A DNA stretch of 55,557 bases, from contig JAFZIO010000037.1 of NCBI GenBank assembly GCA_017554335.1, forward strand, positions 1 through 55,557, given 5' to 3'. Below the pieces are notes generated by a model. That model ran no database searches. It was not told the origin of the DNA and was given only the letters and a program-made list of their open reading frames with translations. The stretch's first letter is position 1. The number at the start of each line of letters is the position of its first letter. Shown here in pieces: positions 8,199 to 16,728 of the stretch. Origin of the DNA: Bacteroidales bacterium. Lineage in GTDB: Bacteria > Bacteroidota > Bacteroidia > Bacteroidales > UBA932. The position numbers were made by a program, and so were the translations under genes.

Positions 8199-10250
8199 AT
8201 GGAAAACAAATACGAATTCTTAAGTAAGTACGCGATCGACCTCAACGAGGCCGCAGCAAAAGGCCGTCTGGACCCGGTGATAGGGCGAGACGACGAAATA
8301 CGACGCGTCCTGCAGATACTGAGCCGCAGGACCAAGAACAACCCTATCCTCGTAGGCGAGCCTGGTGTGGGCAAAACCGCTATCTCTGAAGGTATTGCTA
8401 CCAAGATCGTAAACGGGGAGGTGCCTGAGAACCTGAAGAGCCGCAAGGTCTTCTCACTGGACATGGGTGCCCTCATCGCGGGCGCAAAGTACCAGGGCGA
8501 GTTTGAGGAGCGACTCAAAGGCGTAGTAAAAGAAGTAGTGGAGTCCGACGGAGAGATTATCCTCTTCATCGACGAAATCCACACCCTGGTGGGCGCGGGC
8601 CGTACCAGCGGCGCCATGGATGCATCCAACATCCTCAAGCCGGCGCTTGCCCGAGGCGAGCTGCGCACCATAGGCAGCACCACCCTGGACGAGTATCAGA
8701 AGTACTTCGAGCAGGACAAGGCCCTCGAACGCCGTTTCCAGAAGGTAATGGTGGATGAGCCGAGCCCCGCCGAGAGCATCGCAATCCTGCGTGGCCTCAA
8801 GGAGAAGTACGAGACGCACCACCGCGTGAGCATCGAGGACGACGCTCTCATCGCCGCCGTGAACCTCAGCCACCGATACATCAACAACCGTTTCCTGCCG
8901 GACAAGGCCAGCGACCTGGTGGACGAAGCGGCCAGCAAGCTGCGTCTGGAGATGAATTCGGTACCGGAGCCCATCGACGACCTCAATTCCAAAATCCGTC
9001 AGCTGGAGATCGAGAAGGAGGCCATCAAGCGCGAGGGCACGTCGCTCAAAAGTGAGAAAATCGACTCCGAGCTCAAGGAGGCAAAGGAGCAGAAGGCAGC
9101 TCTCGAAGCACGTTGGAACGAGGAAAAGGGCATCGTGACGGAGCTCAACAACCTGCGTTCGCAGATAGAGGACTACAAGCGCGACGCGGCCATCGCCGAA
9201 CGCTCCGGTGACTACGGCAAGGTGGCGGAGATACGCTACGGCAAGCTCGCCGGCGCTCAGCAGCGCCTCAAGGAGCTCAGCGACAAGCAGGCCGCCATCA
9301 AGGACCCCATCATCACGGAATCCGTTACGCCTGAGGACATTGCGGAGGTCGTGGCCCGCTGGACCGGTATCCCCGTCAACCGTATGCTGGAGAGCGAGAA
9401 GGAGAAGCTCCTGCGGATGGAGGAGCAGCTGCACAAGCGCGTCGTGGGTCAGGACAAGGCCATCGAGGCCGTTTCCGACGCCGTACGCCGCAGCCGCGCC
9501 GGCCTTAGCAACGAGCACCGTCCCATCGGTTCCTTCCTCTTCCTGGGAACCACCGGCGTGGGTAAGACCGAACTAGCGAAGGCACTTGCCGAGTTCCTGT
9601 TCAACGATGAGACGATGATGACCCGTATCGATATGAGCGAGTACCAGGAGGCGCACACCGTCTCTCGTCTCGTAGGCGCGCCTCCGGGATACGTCGGATA
9701 CGACGAAGGCGGCCAGCTGACCGAGGCCGTACGCCGCAAGCCCTACTCCGTTGTGCTGCTGGACGAAATAGAGAAAGCCCACACCGACGTCTTCAATATC
9801 CTCCTGCAGGTGCTGGACGACGGCCGCCTCACCGACAACAAGGGGCGCACGGTGGACTTCAAGAACACCATCCTCATCATGACCTCCAACCTCAAGGAGG
9901 AGGAGCTGCGCCTGCGTATGCGTCCGGAGTTCATCAACCGTATCGACGAGATAGTGAAGTTCGACCCGCTCACCAAAGAGGATATCAGGCAGATCGTGCG
10001 GATCCAGATGTCGCTGCTGCAGAAGAAGCTGGAAGACGACAACGTGACGCTCGAGTACACCCCCGCGTACGAAGACTACGTAGTGGAGAACGGCTACGAC
10101 CCCGACTTCGGAGCCCGTCCCGTCAAGCGGCTCATCCAGCGTGAGCTTGTGAACCGCCTGGCCAAGGAGATACTCGAAGGCCGCATCCACAAAGACTCCG
10201 CCATCCTGGTCGACGCCGGCCCCGACGGGGTTGAGGTGAAGCAGAAATAA
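8199..10250 (+). CDS. clpB: ClpB-type disaggregase lacking the N-terminal domain
   Basis: Hexameric AAA+ chaperone that threads aggregated protein with DnaK. The start is the ATG at 8199 with a GGAGG Shine-Dalgarno 8 bp upstream (8186-8190); an in-frame stop at 8118-8120 excludes an upstream N-domain. The 683-residue product begins just before AAA-1: Walker A GEPGVGKT at 53-60 (about residue 206 in E. coli ClpB), pore loop [11 protein letters not shown] and Walker [11 protein letters not shown] full coiled-coil middle domain follows (about 250-370), identifying ClpB rather than ClpC. AAA-2 has Walker A GTTGVGKT and pore loop GYVGYDEGG. Between sensor-1 (TSN) and [10 protein letters not shown] only 9-10 residues remain, against about 29 in E. 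coli ClpB. Twin-hairpin repeats flank the gene. Confidence 0.9.
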   Translation: MENKYEFLSKYAIDLNEAAAKGRLDPVIGRDDEIRRVLQILSRRTKNNPILVGEPGVGKTAISEGIATKIVNGEVPENLKSRKVFSLDMGALIAGAKYQGEFEERLKGVVKEVVESDGEIILFIDEIHTLVGAGRTSGAMDASNILKPALARGELRTIGSTTLDEYQKYFEQDKALERRFQKVMVDEPSPAESIAILRGLKEKYETHHRVSIEDDALIAAVNLSHRYINNRFLPDKASDLVDEAASKLRLEMNSVPEPIDDLNSKIRQLEIEKEAIKREGTSLKSEKIDSELKEAKEQKAALEARWNEEKGIVTELNNLRSQIEDYKRDAAIAERSGDYGKVAEIRYGKLAGAQQRLKELSDKQAAIKDPIITESVTPEDIAEVVARWTGIPVNRMLESEKEKLLRMEEQLHKRVVGQDKAIEAVSDAVRRSRAGLSNEHRPIGSFLFLGTTGVGKTELAKALAEFLFNDETMMTRIDMSEYQEAHTVSRLVGAPPGYVGYDEGGQLTEAVRRKPYSVVLLDEIEKAHTDVFNILLQVLDDGRLTDNKGRTVDFKNTILIMTSNLKEEELRLRMRPEFINRIDEIVKFDPLTKEDIRQIVRIQMSLLQKKLEDDNVTLEYTPAYEDYVVENGYDPDFGARPVKRLIQRELVNRLAKEILEGRIHKDSAILVDAGPDGVEVKQK

Positions 10251-10256
10251 CCAGAA

Positions 10257-10347
10257 CTGTCGTCCGTCTGCTTTTTGATGGGTGGACGGACAGCAAAAAG
10301 GGCCAAAAATGTCGTCGGTCATCCCATCAAAAGGATGACCGACGACA
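10257..10347. repeat. Twin-hairpin repeat copy 2 (convergent terminator)
   Basis: Hairpin A (10262-10291) has a 7-bp stem GTCCGTC/GACGGAC with a longer bulged form from 10257 to 10293. Hairpin B (10310-10347) is a perfect 15-bp stem beginning TGTCGTCGG with an 8-nt loop. The linker 10291-10311 is identical to that of copy 1 at all but one position, but on the plus strand. The motif GATGGG(N)GACCGACGAC-like recurs in both arms of the unit. Read from the SGNH gene on the minus strand, hairpin B plus a T-rich tract is a terminator starting 3 bp after its stop codon. Confidence 0.85.
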
Positions 10348-10349
10348 CT

Positions 10350-11576
10350 TTATTCCCCCGCTACCTCTTCCGCCACCTTGCGCAGGGCGGCGGCGTCCTC
10401 GGGGCGGAGACCGCAGGAGGGGACGGGGCCGTTGAAGCGGGTACGGCCGGAAATGGTGAGCCAGGTCAGGCAGGCTTTGAGGTAGGAGCCGTGGATGCTC
10501 TGGTGCTTGTCGTCATTGTCCAGAAGGGGAATGTGGGGCACCTCGGCACGGGCTCTTGCAAAAGCGCGCCCGACCAGCGTGCGGTCGCAGGAAGCGGCTT
10601 CCGAAAGCGCCAGCGTACCTTCTTCCAGCCTCTGGCCGAATTCCTCCAGAGAGGCGAAGCCACCGTTGTCGAGTGCAGGGTAGGCCCAGGTGCTTTCTGC
10701 GTATATCTTGCAGGATGGATGCGACTTGCGGATACGCCCGCAGAGTTCGCAGAAGGCCTTCTTGACGTCGACCAGGCTGTCCGGAGCAGCGGCGAACTGC
10801 CCGGGCTCCTGGCTTTGGCCCTGAATGACGGCGAAATCGTAGTCTACAGGCATGTCGCACTGCATCCCGGTCATTTCCAGCCCGCAGTGCTGGCGGTAAG
10901 TCATTCCGCCCTTCAAGGATGCGTTGAGCTGAAGTATCCAACCCTGGGAGAAAGCTATCTCTTGAAGCATGAAAGCCTCTCCGAAATAATAGGTGAATGA
11001 GTTGCCGATAAGCAATATATGCTTCTCGGGGAAACCTTCTCCGGCTCCCAGGGGAATCAGTTTGGCGCCTACATACTTACGGTTCTTAAGCCCCACCCTG
11101 TTTTCCGGCTCATCCTGGCTCAGGAGGCTGCCGTTGGCGGCAAACGGGCTGCAGACGCGACAGCGGGCCTTCAGCGTATCGCGCACCTCACCTTTGAGCT
11201 TATAGACCGCCGTAAAAGTGGAAGGGTGCTTCACGGAAGAGCTGACGGTTCGGAAGGAGTAGTCGGACAGGCCGTCTTCGTAAATGAAAGAAGGGTCGCT
11301 GACCCACTCTCCGCCGTCGTAAAACTCCACTTTGTAGTGCAACGGAGCCTTCTCCCCGGCATTTTCCAGGCTCACGCAGAACTGGACATAAGAGCCTGCG
11401 GGCAAAGTGGATGACACGGGGGTGGCGAAGGTGAAGGCGTCTCCCTCAACCATACCGGTACGCTCAATGGGACGCTGTTTGCTCAGGAACCACAGGCCGT
11501 TACGGTTCTGGGCGGCTCCGCTGAAAAAGCAAACGGCGGCAAGCACCGCCGTAAGCATATAACGCATATATTTCAT
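10350..11576 (-). CDS. Exported SGNH-hydrolase-like (DUF4886) protein
   Basis: A 408-residue protein with an N-terminal signal peptide (cleavage near GAAQN). The second half carries the SGNH/GDSL-like layout of DUF4886: ILLIGNSFTYY with the nucleophile-type Ser (about residue 192), a central VIQGQSQEP block and a C-terminal DDKHQSIHGSYL block holding Asp and His. This suggests a periplasmic esterase or deacylase, substrate unknown. The first 170 residues form a beta-rich region I do not recognise. It is convergent with clpB and 9 bp downstream of the TlpA-like gene on the same strand, so likely cotranscribed. Confidence 0.75.
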   Translation of the reverse strand: MKYMRYMLTAVLAAVCFFSGAAQNRNGLWFLSKQRPIERTGMVEGDAFTFATPVSSTLPAGSYVQFCVSLENAGEKAPLHYKVEFYDGGEWVSDPSFIYEDGLSDYSFRTVSSSVKHPSTFTAVYKLKGEVRDTLKARCRVCSPFAANGSLLSQDEPENRVGLKNRKYVGAKLIPLGAGEGFPEKHILLIGNSFTYYFGEAFMLQEIAFSQGWILQLNASLKGGMTYRQHCGLEMTGMQCDMPVDYDFAVIQGQSQEPGQFAAAPDSLVDVKKAFCELCGRIRKSHPSCKIYAESTWAYPALDNGGFASLEEFGQRLEEGTLALSEAASCDRTLVGRAFARARAEVPHIPLLDNDDKHQSIHGSYLKACLTWLTISGRTRFNGPVPSCGLRPEDAAALRKVAEEVAGE

Positions 11577-11585
11577 AATCAGGAT

Positions 11586-12680
11586 TTATTCACCGAGCAC
11601 TTCTGCCAGCTTGGCGCCGAGGGCGTCGCCACGGAGGTCGCGGGCCACTACGGTTCCTTCAGGATCGACCAGCAGGCTGGCGGGGATTGCCTTTACGCCG
11701 TAAGTATCGGAGGCGACGGTCTCCCAACCCTTGAGGTCGGAAAGGTGTATCCAGGGCATTTCGAGGTCGGCAATGGCCTTCACCCATGCTTCCTTGTCGC
11801 TGTCGAAGGAGAGGCCGACAATCTCCAGGCCCTTGTCGTGATACTTCTTGTAGGCCTCCACCACATTCGGCATTTCCCTGCGGCAGGGACCGCACCAAGA
11901 AGCCCAGAAGTCAATCAGTACCCACTTGCCCTGGCCTACATACTCGCTGAGCTTGTGCATCTTGCCGTTCACATCGGGCTCCTCCAGGTCGATGAACTTC
12001 TTGCCGATAATGCCGTTCTTCAGGGCCTCGGCTTCAGCCATCTTGGCGTTGTATTCGTCCAGCTGCTTCTTGACCTTAAGGGCATAAGGGTGAGTAGCGT
12101 AAGGATACTTGGGATTGAAGATATCATCCAGTTCGTCCTCTTCCGCACCCTCGGCAATCTCGGAAATGAAAGCGGCGGGAATAATATTGTCGCGGTTTTC
12201 CTCAAGAATCTGCTTGTAATATGCGGAAATACCTTCAATCTTCTCGTTGATTACGGCCGCAAACGCCGGCTGCTCCTCCTCGGGAAGCTCGCCGTAGCGG
12301 GCAATGTCGCTGAGCACGTCTTTGTAGTTCTCTCCTGCCTGCAAGTCGTAAGCGGTCAGCTTTTCGTTGAGCTCGGATCCTACCAGGCTGTTGTCCTCCA
12401 GGTCGACCGCTACGTCCTTGCCGTCGGCAAAGAAGATGGTCTGCCAATCGGAATCGGCCTTCTGAACATACAAGAGAGCGTTTTTATCGGCTTTACCGCT
12501 AAGGTTCAGCTCGCCGCCGGCAATTTCGCCGGACGCAATGACGTCGCCGGAAAGCTTGTCTACCAGGGACACGGCAGTTCCGTCTTCGGCGCCGGTCACG
12601 CAGACGTTATACTTGACCTGCTTGCCGGAGCAGGAGCTGAGCACCGCAATGGCGGCGGAAAGGAGGAGTATCTTTTTCAT
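11586..12680 (-). CDS. TlpA/ResA-like thiol-disulfide oxidoreductase lipoprotein
   Basis: Periplasmic-facing redox protein. Start taken at 12680 (MKKILLLS) because the longer frame puts residues before the signal peptide. The 364-residue product has a lipobox (LSSC, Cys17), a DUF4369-like N-terminal beta domain, a helical middle (about 110-225) and a C-terminal thioredoxin fold with WCGPC (263-266) and the cis-Pro loop KAIPAS. Such proteins reduce exported cysteines or cytochrome sites. It stands between the porin (30 bp upstream) and the SGNH gene on the minus strand, a likely three-gene unit. Confidence 0.88.
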   Translation of the reverse strand: MKKILLLSAAIAVLSSCSGKQVKYNVCVTGAEDGTAVSLVDKLSGDVIASGEIAGGELNLSGKADKNALLYVQKADSDWQTIFFADGKDVAVDLEDNSLVGSELNEKLTAYDLQAGENYKDVLSDIARYGELPEEEQPAFAAVINEKIEGISAYYKQILEENRDNIIPAAFISEIAEGAEEDELDDIFNPKYPYATHPYALKVKKQLDEYNAKMAEAEALKNGIIGKKFIDLEEPDVNGKMHKLSEYVGQGKWVLIDFWASWCGPCRREMPNVVEAYKKYHDKGLEIVGLSFDSDKEAWVKAIADLEMPWIHLSDLKGWETVASDTYGVKAIPASLLVDPEGTVVARDLRGDALGAKLAEVLGE

Positions 12681-12710
12681 ATAGGCTAGAGTATTGATTT
12701 TCAAATATAA

Positions 12711-13739
12711 CTATTTTTTTGAATACACCGAGAAACGCCAGGTGATACCAACGTCGAAATTATTCACGCGGTCGTGGTTGTCGCGGAAGTAGGCGGCATG
12801 CAGGCGCAGGCGTTCGTCTTTCAATGGGAAGTATTCAACACCGGCTCCGTAGTACAGGTAGTCGTTGCCGGCCGGCAGCACCAGGTCGTAAGAGCCCTTG
12901 TGAGTCTCGGCCACCAGCGAATCCCATTCGGGGTTCCAGTCCGGATCTACATTAGCCGCATCGTTGCGCTCGTAGCCCACTTTGGTGCAGAGGTTCCACT
13001 CTCCGAGAGAGAGTATAGCCTTTACGATGAAGGACCAGTCGGAAAACTTGTTCTTCTGTTTGAAGGCAAAGCGGTCTATCACATCTACATCCACCACCAG
13101 CGGTCCCATGGGGAACTTGTTGCCCAGCACAAACCAGTTCATCTTGCGGTGCAGCTCGTCCTCGACCAGGTTATAGCTCCAGATGGTCTTCCACCATGGG
13201 GCAAAGTAGCCGTTCCAATACAGGTTGTAGGAATAGGCATTCTGTGTTACCGGAGAGATTGGAGACGGGGCGAACTGCACGCTTATGTCCTGACCCTCGG
13301 CCGGACTAAACGTGGCACTTACCCCGAATGCATAATACTGGTAAAGGTTAAGGCTGAAGGCTCCGTAATAATACACGTCTATAGGCGCAGAGTCTATTTC
13401 ATAGCCGCCCACCAGAATAGGATGCTTTCCGGCTGTTAATGAGAACTTTGGCGCAAACTGCCATTTCAGCCACAGGAAATCGGTAGCGTTAAAGGGGTTC
13501 TTGTCCTCTATCTTCTTGTTGAGGCGCTGGCGTATGCGGTATGTAAGCCCGTCGGCCAGCTCGCCGCTCATGTGGAAATTGAAGTAATCCCCCTGGAAAT
13601 GGGAATCGTACACACCTGCTGTGGTCTGCTGATGGAAGGTCGCGCGGGTGTCTATCCAGATTTCTTCGATATAGTTATGCTGGGCCTTTGCAATAAAAGC
13701 GGCCGTCAGGAAAAACAGAATCAGAACAGTCTTTTTCAT
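12711..13739 (-). CDS. Outer-membrane porin, phosphate-selective porin (OprO/OprP)-like
   Basis: A 342-residue beta-barrel candidate with signal peptide (FIAKAQ cleavage), alternating aromatic strands throughout and a C-terminal strand ending in WRFSVYSKK. The sequence AEGLTYRIRQRLNK-like early block and the TAGKHPILVGGYE segment resemble OprO/OprP-type porins annotated in Bacteroidota; substrate is not predictable. The start at 13739 is chosen because it begins a signal peptide; the frame extends far upstream but that part is antisense to the divergent transporter. Divergent promoter boxes lie in the 76-bp intergenic. Confidence 0.75.
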   Translation of the reverse strand: MKKTVLILFFLTAAFIAKAQHNYIEEIWIDTRATFHQQTTAGVYDSHFQGDYFNFHMSGELADGLTYRIRQRLNKKIEDKNPFNATDFLWLKWQFAPKFSLTAGKHPILVGGYEIDSAPIDVYYYGAFSLNLYQYYAFGVSATFSPAEGQDISVQFAPSPISPVTQNAYSYNLYWNGYFAPWWKTIWSYNLVEDELHRKMNWFVLGNKFPMGPLVVDVDVIDRFAFKQKNKFSDWSFIVKAILSLGEWNLCTKVGYERNDAANVDPDWNPEWDSLVAETHKGSYDLVLPAGNDYLYYGAGVEYFPLKDERLRLHAAYFRDNHDRVNNFDVGITWRFSVYSKK

Positions 13740-13745
13740 AGGCTT

Positions 13746-13753
13746 CAAAGGTA
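13746..13753 (-). promoter_or_regulatory. -7 box upstream of the porin
   Basis: TACCTTTG on the minus strand fits TAnnTTTG, 6 bp before the ATG, implying a very short leader. No -33 element is clear. Confidence 0.35.
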
Positions 13754-13786
13754 CAAAGATTTCCGTGGATAATGACAATAATATTG

Positions 13787-13794
13787 TATCTTTG
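13787..13794 (+). promoter_or_regulatory. -7 box upstream of the AspT-like transporter
   Basis: TATCTTTG on the plus strand fits TAnnTTTG exactly and lies 21 bp before the transporter ATG. The -33 element is not clear. Confidence 0.45.
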
Positions 13795-13815
13795 CGGCCG
13801 TTATTTGCAATCTGA

Positions 13816-15498
13816 ATGAAGGAGTTGTTTTTCGGTACAGGAATAGCGCACAGCATACTGTTGTTTGCCGTGTTGATAGCCAGCGGCCTGTGGCTTGGAC
13901 GCTTCAAAATCAAAGGCGTCTCCATTGGTGCAACATGGATATTGTTCCTGGGCATAGTGTTGAGCCATTTCGGGCTCAGGGTTGATCCTACGGTGCTTTC
14001 CTTCATGAAAGATTTCGGCCTTATACTCTTTGTCTTTTGTATCGGCCTGCAGGTCGGCCCTGGCTTCTTCCACTCCTTCAGGGCAGGCGGCGTGAAGCTT
14101 AACCTGCTGTCGGCCGGAATGGTACTGCTGGCTGTCCTTACGACCATTTGTATCCACCTGATCACGGGAGAGAGCTTCCATACCATGGTAGGGGTGATGT
14201 CGGGCGCCGTAACCAATACCCCCGGTCTCGGTGCCGCGCAGCAGACCCTCACTGATGTGTTGGTCCAGCAGGGAGTGGATGGGGCGGCGGCCCAGCAGAC
14301 GGCGGCCTCTATGGCGTCTTCGTACGCCGTCGCATATCCGCTCGGCGTGCTCGGAATAATCCTGGTGCTAATTATTCTGGGGCCGCTGTTCAAGGCGGAT
14401 CTGGAGGCAGAGAAGGCTGAGCTGGACAAAGTGGATCCGTCGGCTGCATCTACGGCGCGCCGTATGCACTGCGAAGTGGAGAACCCGGCCATCTTCGGCA
14501 AGCGTCTGGAGGACATCATGCGCGAGCACCACGGGAGCTTCCTGGTGTCCCGCCTGATGCGTGGAGGCGATATCTTCATCCCCGGACCTGATACCGTTCT
14601 GCTGCAGGGAGACCGCATCCTCATAGTCACCAGCCAGCCGGAGGTCGATTATATACGGAACATCTTCGGCGAAGAGGTGCCCCTGCACCTGAGCGACTGG
14701 CTCAAGCACGAAGACAAGCTCGTCAGCCGGCGGCTCACCGTCAGCAAGTCCTCCGTGAACGGAAAGACCCTGCGGGAGCTGAACCTGAGGGCCAGATACG
14801 GCATCCAGGTGACCCGCATTCTCAGAACCGGAATGGAACTGGTAGCACGCCCGAATTCCTTGCTCCTGATGGGCGACACCATATTGGTTGTGGGCACGGA
14901 ACGTTCCATCAACGAGGTGGCGGAAATAGTCGGCAACAAGCCCGACAACCTCCTGCACCCCAACCTGGTGCCGATTTTCTTCGGCATTGCCTTAGGCGTC
15001 ATATTCGGCTCCATACCCTTCCGCTTCCCCGGAATACCCCAGCCCGTAAAGGTAGGCCTGGCCGGAGGACCGCTGATTATCGCAATACTGCTCAGTCATT
15101 TCGGGCCCAAGTGGAGAATAACCACCTACACCACCGTAAGCGCCAATATGATGCTCAGGCAGATAGGTATATGCTTCTTCCTTGCGGCTGTAGGGCTCGG
15201 GGCTGGTGAAACGTTTGTTCAGTCACTTCTCGCGGGAGGCTTCTGGTGGATACTTTACGGTTTCATAATCACCGTGCTGCCGCCGCTTGTCATAGCTCTG
15301 CTGGCCAGGTACGTGTTCAAGGTCAATTTCTACCAGATTTGCGGCCTCGTTTCCGGCTGCATGACAAACCCCGCCGCCCTCTCATACGCGCAGGACGCAT
15401 ATAAATCGGACTACATCTCCGTCAACTACGTAACGGTCTACCCCCTGACCATGTTCCTCCGCGTCCTCGCCGCCCAGATGATGATACTGCTGGCGTAG
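13816..15498 (+). CDS. AspT/YidE/YbjL-family membrane transporter with two RCK_C domains
   Basis: A 560-residue integral membrane protein of the aspartate:alanine antiporter-like family. Two homologous membrane halves (about residues 1-185 and 385-560) each have several hydrophobic helices and a matching signature (GVMSGAVTNTPGLGAAQ in half one, GLVSGCMTNPAALSYAQ in half two), typical of the internal duplication. Between them are two cytosolic TrkA-C/RCK_C domains (about 210-380; e.g. GGDIFIPGPDTVLLQGDRI). Substrate in Bacteroidales is not established. Its end lies 9 bp from the convergent pepT stop. Confidence 0.9.
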   Translation: MKELFFGTGIAHSILLFAVLIASGLWLGRFKIKGVSIGATWILFLGIVLSHFGLRVDPTVLSFMKDFGLILFVFCIGLQVGPGFFHSFRAGGVKLNLLSAGMVLLAVLTTICIHLITGESFHTMVGVMSGAVTNTPGLGAAQQTLTDVLVQQGVDGAAAQQTAASMASSYAVAYPLGVLGIILVLIILGPLFKADLEAEKAELDKVDPSAASTARRMHCEVENPAIFGKRLEDIMREHHGSFLVSRLMRGGDIFIPGPDTVLLQGDRILIVTSQPEVDYIRNIFGEEVPLHLSDWLKHEDKLVSRRLTVSKSSVNGKTLRELNLRARYGIQVTRILRTGMELVARPNSLLLMGDTILVVGTERSINEVAEIVGNKPDNLLHPNLVPIFFGIALGVIFGSIPFRFPGIPQPVKVGLAGGPLIIAILLSHFGPKWRITTYTTVSANMMLRQIGICFFLAAVGLGAGETFVQSLLAGGFWWILYGFIITVLPPLVIALLARYVFKVNFYQICGLVSGCMTNPAALSYAQDAYKSDYISVNYVTVYPLTMFLRVLAAQMMILLA

Positions 15499-15507
15499 GG
15501 GAACGCT

Positions 15508-16728
15508 CTACTCAGCGAACAGCTTTACTATATTCAGGATAACCGCGGAGGCTTTCTCCATGGACTCGACGGGCACCCACTCGAGCTTGCCGTGGAAGTT
15601 GAGGCCGCCGGCGAAGATGTTGGGGCACGGGAGGCCCTTGAAGGAGAGGTTGGCGCCGTCGGTGCCGCCGCGGATGGGCTGGATATGAGGTTTGACGCCT
15701 GCCATCTCCATGGCGCGCACGGCTTTCTCTATAATATGATAGTGGGGCTCCACCTGCTCGCGCATGTTGTAGTACTGATCCTTGATGACGGGTGTAGCAG
15801 TGCCGGCGCCATACTTGCGGTTGATAAAGTCGCAGCATTCCTGCATCACAGCCTTCTTGCTCTCGAACTTGGCCCTGTCGTGGTCGCGGATAATCCAGGT
15901 GACGGTGCTCTCTTCCACCGTGCCCTTAAAGCCGACCACATGGAAGAAACCCTCGTAATCCTGAGTGTACTCCGGCCGCTGGTCCACCGGCAGGAGTGAA
16001 ATCAGCTCCTGAGCGATAAGTATGGAGTTGAGCATCTTGCCCTTGGCGTAGCCCGGATGCACGTTGCGTCCCTGGATATGCACTACGGCCGATGCTGCAT
16101 TGAAGTTCTCGAACTCCAGTTCGCCGACCTCGCCGCCGTCCATGGTGTAAGCGTAATCGGCACCGAAGCGCTTTACGTCGAACTTGACCACACCGCGGCC
16201 GATCTCCTCGTCGGGCGTGAAACCTATCTTGATCTCGCCGTGCCTGAACTCGGGATGCGATACGATGTACTCAACCGCATGCATAATCTCCGCCACGCCG
16301 GCCTTGTCGTCCGCGCCCAGCAGGGTGGTGCCGTCGGTGGTTACGATAGTCTCGCCTTTATGGGCCAGCAGCTCAGGGAAGGCCGCCGGATCGAGGTAGA
16401 GGCCCTCAACGCCCTTCAGGGCTATGGGCGAGCCGTCGTAATTCTCGATTATCTGCGGCTTAATGTCCTTGCCGCTGGCGTCGGGAGCCGTATCCACATG
16501 GGCGATGAAGCCCACGGCGGGAACCTTGGCCTCTATGTTCGAGGGGATGGTCGCCATTACGTAACCGAACTCGTCAAGCTCGGCCTTTACGCCCATGGCC
16601 ACCAGCTCGTCGCGCAGCATCTGCAACAGCACCAGCTCCTTGACGGCGGACGGCTGGCTCTCACTCTCCTCGTTGCTCTGGGTGTCGACGGCAACGTATC
16701 TTAGAAATCTGTCAAGTATCTTACTCAT
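15508..16728 (-). CDS. pepT: Peptidase T (tripeptide aminopeptidase)
   Basis: Cytosolic dinuclear zinc M20 peptidase that removes the N-terminal residue of tripeptides. The 406-residue product is full length, with metal-binding motifs IAHVDTAP, GADDKAGVA and TPDEEIGRG, the lid-domain signature NVHPGYAKGKMLN and C-terminal RGGTDGANLS and NIFAGGLNFHG. Its start overlaps the end of the oligopeptide transporter gene by 8 bp, so uptake and cleavage of peptides are coupled genetically. Confidence 0.97.
   Translation of the reverse strand: MSKILDRFLRYVAVDTQSNEESESQPSAVKELVLLQMLRDELVAMGVKAELDEFGYVMATIPSNIEAKVPAVGFIAHVDTAPDASGKDIKPQIIENYDGSPIALKGVEGLYLDPAAFPELLAHKGETIVTTDGTTLLGADDKAGVAEIMHAVEYIVSHPEFRHGEIKIGFTPDEEIGRGVVKFDVKRFGADYAYTMDGGEVGELEFENFNAASAVVHIQGRNVHPGYAKGKMLNSILIAQELISLLPVDQRPEYTQDYEGFFHVVGFKGTVEESTVTWIIRDHDRAKFESKKAVMQECCDFINRKYGAGTATPVIKDQYYNMREQVEPHYHIIEKAVRAMEMAGVKPHIQPIRGGTDGANLSFKGLPCPNIFAGGLNFHGKLEWVPVESMEKASAVILNIVKLFAE

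Noticed and set aside
13740-14630. N-terminal extension of the porin up to 14630
   Set aside because: The extension has no signal peptide at its start, is antisense to the AspT-like transporter, and a proper signal peptide begins at 13739.
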